In this document: one piece after another, positions 59,656 through 64,000 of the stretch
Layout: every line of letters begins with the position of its first letter
Position numbering within the stretch: the first letter of the stretch is position 1
NCBI RefSeq assembly: GCF_900115095.1
Contig: NZ_FOVH01000009.1
Span: forward strand, 124,001 to 188,000
Reading direction: 5' to 3'
Source: Actinomadura madurae
GTDB lineage: Bacteria > Actinomycetota > Actinomycetes > Streptosporangiales > Streptosporangiaceae
DNA: 64,000 nt
Made by a program: the position numbers and the translations under genes
Notes under the pieces: model-generated
What the model saw: the letters and a program-made list of their open reading frames with translations, nothing else
Told to the model about the DNA's origin: nothing
Database searches by the model: none

Positions 59656-60702
59656 TCAGCCGTCGCGCCGGCCCTCCACCGGACCCAGCAGCGGATGCAC
59701 CCGCATCGCCGCCTCCAACTCACCCGGAAGCTCATCCCGGTACCGGCCCAGCGTCGACAGATCCGCATGCCCCAGCACCCGCCGCACCGCGTCCATGTCC
59801 GTCGCCGCCGCCAGCAGATGCGTCGCCGTCGTATGCCGCAGCCCATGCGGCGTCACACTCCGCCGCCGCCCCGGCTCCACCCGCTCCAGCACCCGATCGA
59901 TCACCCCCTGCACATCCCCCCGCGCCAGCCGCCGCCCCCGCCACGACAACAACAGCGCCTTCGGCTCCCGCCCCCGATCCAGCAGCACCCGCCCCTCCGC
60001 CAGATACGCGTCCAGCACCTCCACCACCGGACGCGGCAGCGGCACATCCCGCGTCCGCCCGCCCTTACCGAAGATCCGCCAATACCGCGTCCCCGCGTTG
60101 ACGAAGAAATCCTCCGCGTTCGCCGCCGTCAGCTCCGACACCCGCGGCCCCACCGCCGCCAGCAACAACACGATCAGCCCGTCCCGCAACTCCGTCCGCT
60201 GATCCGCCCGCCGCCGCGCCGCCACCGGCTCCTCCGCCAGACCCCGCGCCGCCCCCAGCAACCCCTCCGCCTGCTCCGCCGTCAACGCACGACGCTCCGC
60301 CCGCAACCCGCCCCGCTGCTTCGGCCGCACCGTCACCGCCCGCATCGGATCCAGCTGCACCCACCCCGCCACCACCGCATACCGGAAGAACGCCGACACC
60401 GACCGCCGGAACCGCGCCTGCGACGCCGCACTCTGCGCCCCCGCACCCCCCTCCGCCCCCCGGCGCCGCCGCTCGTCCGGCTTCCGCGCGAACCGCAACA
60501 GCACCTCATCGACGTCCGCACCCGCCAGATCGTCCAGCACCCGCTCCGGACCCGCCAGCGCCGCGAACGTCACCACATCCCGCGCGTACACCTCCGCCGT
60601 CGCCGGCGACAACGCCCCCGTCGACGTCTTCGCACGCACCAGCTCCGCATAACGATCAACGCACTCGGCCACCGACAGACGCTGAACATCGACAGGACGC
60701 AC
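59656..60702 (-). CDS. Tyrosine recombinase (XerC/phage-integrase family)
   Basis: 348 residues from GTG 60702 (longer starts at 60726 or 60771 are possible but the last would overlap the divergent gene). SAM-like core-binding domain at about 8-115, catalytic domain at about 138-330 with Arg187 (GPRVSEL), Lys213 (GKGGRTR), His286 and Arg289 (HGLRHTTATH), His312 (LGHADLS) and Tyr321 (LGRYRDE). All catalytic residues are present. No tRNA or att-like repeats are seen nearby, so it may be a resident recombinase and not part of an obvious integrated element. Confidence 0.92.
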   Translation of the reverse strand: MRPVDVQRLSVAECVDRYAELVRAKTSTGALSPATAEVYARDVVTFAALAGPERVLDDLAGADVDEVLLRFARKPDERRRRGAEGGAGAQSAASQARFRRSVSAFFRYAVVAGWVQLDPMRAVTVRPKQRGGLRAERRALTAEQAEGLLGAARGLAEEPVAARRRADQRTELRDGLIVLLLAAVGPRVSELTAANAEDFFVNAGTRYWRIFGKGGRTRDVPLPRPVVEVLDAYLAEGRVLLDRGREPKALLLSWRGRRLARGDVQGVIDRVLERVEPGRRRSVTPHGLRHTTATHLLAAATDMDAVRRVLGHADLSTLGRYRDELPGELEAAMRVHPLLGPVEGRRDG

Positions 60703-60740
60703 CCGCCGGACGCTACCCCCCGCCACCGACAGAACCGCCC

Positions 60741-60746
60741 TAAAAT
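60741..60746 (+). promoter_or_regulatory. -10 box TAAAAT
   Basis: TAAAAT nine bases before ATG 60756 with no ribosome-binding site; probable promoter for the 60756-61978 gene pair. Confidence 0.45.
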
Positions 60747-60755
60747 CAGGGCACG

Positions 60756-61211
60756 ATGATGGACTGGGCACTGTTCGACCAGGTCGGCGAGATCATCCGG
60801 GGCTCCACCCCACCCGGCCTCGGGCCCCCGCACGTCCAGGTACGCGGCAACGGCGTCAAGGCCTGGTTCGGCGACCCCGCACCCCAGCGCGAACACTACG
60901 AAGCCCAGATCATCTCCGCCGACATCGCCCCCGGCTGCCGCACCCACGCCATCGAGATCGGCTTCCACGCCGAACACCGCGCCGAACCCGACAACCAGGC
61001 CGCCCTCACCCGCCTCCTCGCCACCGAACCCGCCTGGCGCGCCGAACTCGGCGACGAACCCCAGGCCGGCGCCTTCCTCGGCCCCACCCCCTGGCGCCGC
61101 ATCTCCGAAACCTGGCCCGACGCCGACCTCACCACCCCCGACCTGCCCTTCGAGATCGGCGTCCGCCTCGTCGACTACATCCGCGCACTGGAACCGCACC
61201 GACGGGTATGA
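60756..61211 (+). CDS. Conserved hypothetical protein
   Basis: 151 residues, soluble, acidic. MDWALFDQVGEIIRGSTPPGLGPPHVQVRGNGVKAWFGD is the start (cited by blocks), HYEAQIISADIAPGCRTHAIEIGFHAEH looks like a beta sheet and ALEPHRR ends it. No domain recognised. The stop overlaps the next ATG by four bases, so it is co-translated with a DUF72 protein. Confidence 0.8.
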   Translation: MMDWALFDQVGEIIRGSTPPGLGPPHVQVRGNGVKAWFGDPAPQREHYEAQIISADIAPGCRTHAIEIGFHAEHRAEPDNQAALTRLLATEPAWRAELGDEPQAGAFLGPTPWRRISETWPDADLTTPDLPFEIGVRLVDYIRALEPHRRV

Positions 61212-61978
61212 CCACGAGCACGGACCACCAGGCAGGGGAGGGGCCCGTGCTCATCGGCACATCAGGATGGAACTACGCCGACTGGCGCGGTGTCCTCTAC
61301 CCGCCCGGCCTCCCGCAGCGACGCTGGCTGCACCGCTACAGCGAGGTCTTCGACACCGTCGAGAACAACAACGCCTTCTACCGGCTGCCCTCACGCGAAA
61401 CCTTCGAGCACTGGCGCGACGCCACCCCGCCCGGCTTCGTCATGGCGGTCAAGGCCAGCCGCTACCTCACCCACATGAAACGCCTCAAGGACCCCGAGGA
61501 ACCCGTCGAACGCCTCATGAACGCCGCCGCCGGCCTCGGCCCCACCCTCGGCCCCGTCCTGCTCCAGCTCCCGCCCACACTGCGCGCCGACCCCGACCGC
61601 CTCGCCGCCTGCCTGGACCGCTTCCCCGACGGCGTCCGCGTCGCCGTCGAACCCCGCCACCCCACCTGGTGGACGGACGAGACCCGCCACGTCCTGGAAC
61701 AACACGGCGCCGCCCTGTGCTGGACCGACCGCCTCGGCCACGCCCAGACGCCTCTCTGGCGCACCACCGGCTGGCTCTACCTGCGCTTCCACGAGGGCTC
61801 GGCGGACCCCTGGCCGGACTACGACGACGAGACACTCCAGACCTGGGCCACAGAGATCGGCCGCACGGACGACGCCTACGTCTACTTCAACAACGACCCA
61901 GGCGGCGCCGCCGTCCGCAACGCCCTCCGCTTCGCCACCCTCACCGACCAGCACCGCCCCCACGCCACCACGGGGTGA
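61208..61978 (+). CDS. DUF72 (YecE-like) protein
   Basis: 256 residues from ATG 61208. IGTSGWNYADWRGVLYPPGLPQRRWLHRYSEVFDTVENNNAFYRLP (start and end cited) and FVMAVKASRYLTHMKRL, LLQLPPTL, VAVEPRHPTWWTDE and YVYFNNDPGG are the full DUF72 series, a TIM-barrel family. The function is unknown; a link to sugar or nucleic-acid processing is only suggested for the family. Coupled to the hypothetical protein before it. Confidence 0.93.
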   Translation: MTTSTDHQAGEGPVLIGTSGWNYADWRGVLYPPGLPQRRWLHRYSEVFDTVENNNAFYRLPSRETFEHWRDATPPGFVMAVKASRYLTHMKRLKDPEEPVERLMNAAAGLGPTLGPVLLQLPPTLRADPDRLAACLDRFPDGVRVAVEPRHPTWWTDETRHVLEQHGAALCWTDRLGHAQTPLWRTTGWLYLRFHEGSADPWPDYDDETLQTWATEIGRTDDAYVYFNNDPGGAAVRNALRFATLTDQHRPHATTG

Positions 61979-62228
61979 ACGGCCGCCAAGCGCCACGTCC
62001 ACCATGGACCGGCCAGGACCTGTACCCACCGCTTCACGTCGATCACTCTCCGAAGTCACCTCGGATATATCGGTAGCGCAAGCACACCTGCACAAGATCA
62101 CTCCCCGGGCGCCCGGCGCCCGGGGGAGCGGGGGAGTCGGCCCCGCCCTGGAGTGCAAAGGCCCTGATAAGGCGGCCTTCACCTTCACTCGCCAAAGACT
62201 GAACTCGGGTCGGCGGAGATCCCGTCGC
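61979..62228. other. Intergenic stretch between DUF72 gene and transposon end
   Basis: 250 bases, no gene. It contains the GC hairpin at 62101-62128 and then about 100 bases of ordinary host-like sequence that stop at the transposon end. No tRNA, attachment site or ribosomal gene end was recognised as the insertion target. Confidence 0.5.
62101..62128. terminator. Strong GC hairpin after the DUF72 gene
   Basis: CTCCCCGGGCG pairs with CGCCCGGGGGAG (one extra G) around a five-base loop. Confidence 0.55.
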
Positions 62229-62234
62229 TGTCTT

Positions 62235-62370
62235 GTCTCAGTGAACCTGCTCTGCGACCAGGGCTCTGACCTTGAGGTTTAGCAGATTCACTGAGACGGC
62301 GGCCCTGAGGCGTCTCAGTGAATCTGCTCCGTGGAGGCGAGATCGACAGTGACGTCTCACTGAATCTGCT
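62235..62370. repeat. Four 17-bp transposase-binding-type repeats
   Basis: Consensus GTCTCAGTGAATCTGCT. Copies: 62235-62251 (GAACC variant), 62281-62297 (inverted), 62312-62328 (exact) and 62354-62370 (GTCTCACTGAATC variant). Multiple same-sequence sites near the end, one inverted, are the layout of TnsB/TniA binding sites. Confidence 0.9.
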
Positions 62371-62389
62371 TCGCCAGCACCGAAATGAT

Positions 62390-63445
62390 CTATCGCCGCA
62401 GCGCTTCCTTCTCCACTTCGACGGCATGGAGGAGATCCGTCACGAAGTCACCGAACTCGGAGTGGGAGACTTTGGACAGTCCTCCCAGGTCGTGGATCCA
62501 TTGAGAGAACGGGTCGTAGCGGGACCTGTCATCGGTGTAGTGAGGGATGACTCGCTGCTGGATGTCGCTTGTGAGATCGAGGCGCTCGGTCTCGTCGTGG
62601 ACGATGTGCAGGAGACGAGTTCGCCTGGCGGCGAGAACTTCAATCAAGCTGACGACCTCGGGATATTGGGCTGCACTGAGGTATGGGTCAGCCTCGCCAA
62701 ACGTACGTCGTCGTTGGTTGCCGCCAATCCGGGCGAGTCGCTCGGCTGCATGATTGCGCGGATCACCCCAGCGGGTCCAATGGCCCAGAAAGGCGAAGGC
62801 GAAGGGGGTGACGGCGCGCACCCATCGGCGTCTCAGTTTGTTGATTAAGGCGGTGTGACTGCGTTGCGCAGCGATAATTGCGGTAGCTGGGTTCACGTCC
62901 ACTTGGCTGCGTTTTGTGTAAGCGCCTGGGCCGATCCAGATTCCGTGCCTGAGGCAGACGTTCTGATCGTGTCGCATCCAGGTGGTGACGTTCTCGGTGA
63001 TGCCTTTGGCAGCGGTGCATCGGCGACATGGTGAGCGCGCCTCGTTGGCGTTGCCGGCGACGTTGCGGTATTTCACCTTGAGGTGCCTGCGGTCGGGGTG
63101 CTGGTCCCGAATCTCGGGAATTGCGTAGGCCAGTGCGGTCATGGATAGTCCGGTGGCCGCGGCCAGGGATGGAAGCTCAGGTTGCGGGAGGGGGTGAAGG
63201 TTGTAACGTGTGTGAGACGAGGGTGAGCGCTCTTCTGGCCAGGTGTTCGGGCAGAGATAACAGAGCAGCTCTTCAAGCGGCCAGCGGTGGGCCAGAGAAA
63301 GTCGACTCAGGTAAGAGAATGTCGTTTCGTCTGGGAAGGGTTTGAGGGGCCGGGGCAGTCGCCGGATGTCCGGGGCTGGCCATTGCCGCTTCGGCTGCTG
63401 ATCAGCGGTCACTGGTGGACTTGCGGGCCGCGGCCTCAGCGGCAT
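62390..63445 (-). CDS. tniQ: TniQ-family transposition targeting protein
   Basis: 351 residues from ATG 63445 (AGGA upstream); a GTG at 63412 would shorten the overlap with the upstream gene from 44 to 11 bases. LPRPLKPFPDETTFSYLSRLSLAH at residues 30-52 is the TniQ N-terminus, and a zinc finger is formed by CRRCTAAKG then QNVCLRHGIWIG (CXXC, CXXH). TniQ/TnsD proteins pick the target site and link it to the ATPase. The C-terminal half (180-351) is specific to this lineage and shows no recognised DNA-binding motif. Confidence 0.88.
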   Translation of the reverse strand: MPLRPRPASPPVTADQQPKRQWPAPDIRRLPRPLKPFPDETTFSYLSRLSLAHRWPLEELLCYLCPNTWPEERSPSSHTRYNLHPLPQPELPSLAAATGLSMTALAYAIPEIRDQHPDRRHLKVKYRNVAGNANEARSPCRRCTAAKGITENVTTWMRHDQNVCLRHGIWIGPGAYTKRSQVDVNPATAIIAAQRSHTALINKLRRRWVRAVTPFAFAFLGHWTRWGDPRNHAAERLARIGGNQRRRTFGEADPYLSAAQYPEVVSLIEVLAARRTRLLHIVHDETERLDLTSDIQQRVIPHYTDDRSRYDPFSQWIHDLGGLSKVSHSEFGDFVTDLLHAVEVEKEALRR

Positions 63446-64000
63446 GGTCTATCCTGATCTTTTCCATGAGACGCCGTGTGACGCACTCGTCCTGAGTCAG
63501 GATCGAGCGGATCGCGGACTTGCGGACCAGATGAGACAAGCTGCCGATGGTGCCTCCGGTCCGTTGATGAAGGTATTTCGATTGTCGCGTGAGCGAACCC
63601 GACTCGTGCCGGTGCAGCCTCAGCGAGGCTTCCATGCTCGCGACAAGTTGCTTCCATTCGGTGTTGTAAGGGAACTGCTGGGTGTGGGTCATCACGCATC
63701 GCCCGGCGATTTGTCGTCCTCGGATCCCGGTGAACAGCCCGCTGCGCTCGACCTCGATTCCGGCATAGACGAACGTGGCCGGCAGATGCTCGGTGAAGTA
63801 CTTCATGTGATCCGACAGGTCCTCACCCGCAGCGGTTCCAAGGTTGATGTTGTGGATCTCGTCAACAATCACAATGTCGGTGCGGGCATCGACCAGGACC
63901 TGGCATACCGCATCGGCGATGTCGGTGACGTTGTGGCGAGGTCGGACGGGAGGTAATTGCAGAAAGCGGGCGAACTCGACTGCGAGTTTGCGGGGCGAGC
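63402..64000 (-). CDS. TniB-like AAA+ ATPase, N-terminus outside the window
   Basis: The frame is open from 64000 to a TGA at 63402, about 199 residues of the C-terminal part. Walker B is in TDIVIVDEIHNINLG, and DHMKYFTEHLPATFVYAGIEVE and RCVMTHTQQFPYNTEWKQLV (sensor region) follow, then a lid helix bundle TGGTIGSLSHLVRKSAIRSIL. Walker A lies beyond the edge. It matches TniB/TnsC-type ATPases that couple target choice to the transposase. Overlaps tniQ by up to 44 bases, indicating co-translation. Confidence 0.85.
   Translation of the reverse strand, partial: SPRKLAVEFARFLQLPPVRPRHNVTDIADAVCQVLVDARTDIVIVDEIHNINLGTAAGEDLSDHMKYFTEHLPATFVYAGIEVERSGLFTGIRGRQIAGRCVMTHTQQFPYNTEWKQLVASMEASLRLHRHESGSLTRQSKYLHQRTGGTIGSLSHLVRKSAIRSILTQDECVTRRLMEKIRIDHAAEAAARKSTSDR

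Larger units (their letters stand above)
62229..64000. mobile_element. End of a Tn7/Tn5053-like transposon, running off the window
   Basis: TGTCTTGTCTCAG (from 62229) or TGTCTCAG (from 62234) marks the end, starting with the 5'-TGT typical of this group. Four 17-bp repeats follow, then genes for TniQ and an AAA+ TniB-like ATPase reading towards the end. The DNA here is visibly less GC-rich than the rest of the window. The transposase gene and the other end must lie to the right, outside the window. Confidence 0.85.

Noticed and set aside
58981..60759. A single 592-codon protein starting at the HAD phosphatase
   Set aside because: After the C7 frameshift the translation becomes His/Arg/Pro repeats antisense to the recombinase; the true second half of the phosphatase is in another frame.
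59656..61978. Integrated phage or ICE around the tyrosine recombinase
   Set aside because: No structural, replication or excision genes, no tRNA and no att-like direct repeats; base composition matches the host.
62129..62228. tRNA gene as the transposon target
   Set aside because: No cloverleaf or T-loop consensus could be drawn in the stretch before the repeats.
62235..62370. CRISPR-like direct repeats
   Set aside because: Only four 17-bp copies, one inverted, at irregular distances next to TniQ/TniB genes; this is a transposon end.

Overview
This is about 64 kb of chromosome from a very GC-rich actinomycete. Signs include GTG starts, start/stop overlaps of the ATGA and GTGA type, many apparently leaderless genes, an F420/PPOX-type oxidoreductase and several families typical of filamentous actinobacteria. 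An Actinomadura/Streptosporangiales-like organism is my guess; the sequence alone does not fix the genus. No rRNA, tRNA or CRISPR array was recognised.

Left part (1-12.7 kb): a membrane-protein fragment, two small flavin/F420-type oxidoreductases, a TetR gene with a perfect 28-bp palindromic operator driving a CXXC carboxymuconolactone-decarboxylase-like protein, a secreted GH5 glycosidase, a short UvrA-like ABC ATPase next to a WYL regulator, a P450 divergent from an IclR regulator, and a LysR regulator divergent from a class-V aminotransferase.

12.8-18.8 kb: seven genes on one strand (epimerase, GT2, DUF2064-type transferase, methyltransferase, membrane cytochrome-b/molybdopterin oxidoreductase, two membrane proteins), mostly coupled by 4-bp overlaps. 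This looks like a surface-glycan or glycolipid pathway. 11-bp-period direct repeats lie before the first two genes.

18.8-38.7 kb: mixed metabolism and regulators, including a KAS III / malonyltransferase / acyl-CoA oxidase-like trio (22.9-26.9 kb) beside a low-GC divergent promoter, a lone TerD, a CoA ligase, a YigZ protein, and TetR-hydrolase and GntR-TauE pairs.

38.9-42.3 kb: a four-gene unit of GCS2-type carboxylate-amine ligase, haem-oxygenase-like diiron oxidase, HemK-like methyltransferase and CDGSH iron-sulfur protein.

45.5-49.8 kb: the largest gene, a 1440-residue membrane NRPS of the poly-epsilon-lysine synthetase (Pls/PosA) architecture with an in-frame LDKT repeat expansion, next to an EamA exporter.

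50.3-58.3 kb: an ECF sigma factor coupled to an Ada/MGMT fusion, two divergent two-component systems sharing a palindrome-rich intergenic region, then PAP2 and DedA membrane proteins.

58.5-64 kb: a frameshifted HAD phosphatase, a tyrosine recombinase, a DUF72 protein, then the end of a Tn7/Tn5053-like transposon (four 17-bp repeats, TniQ and a truncated TniB) of visibly lower GC that runs off the right edge.
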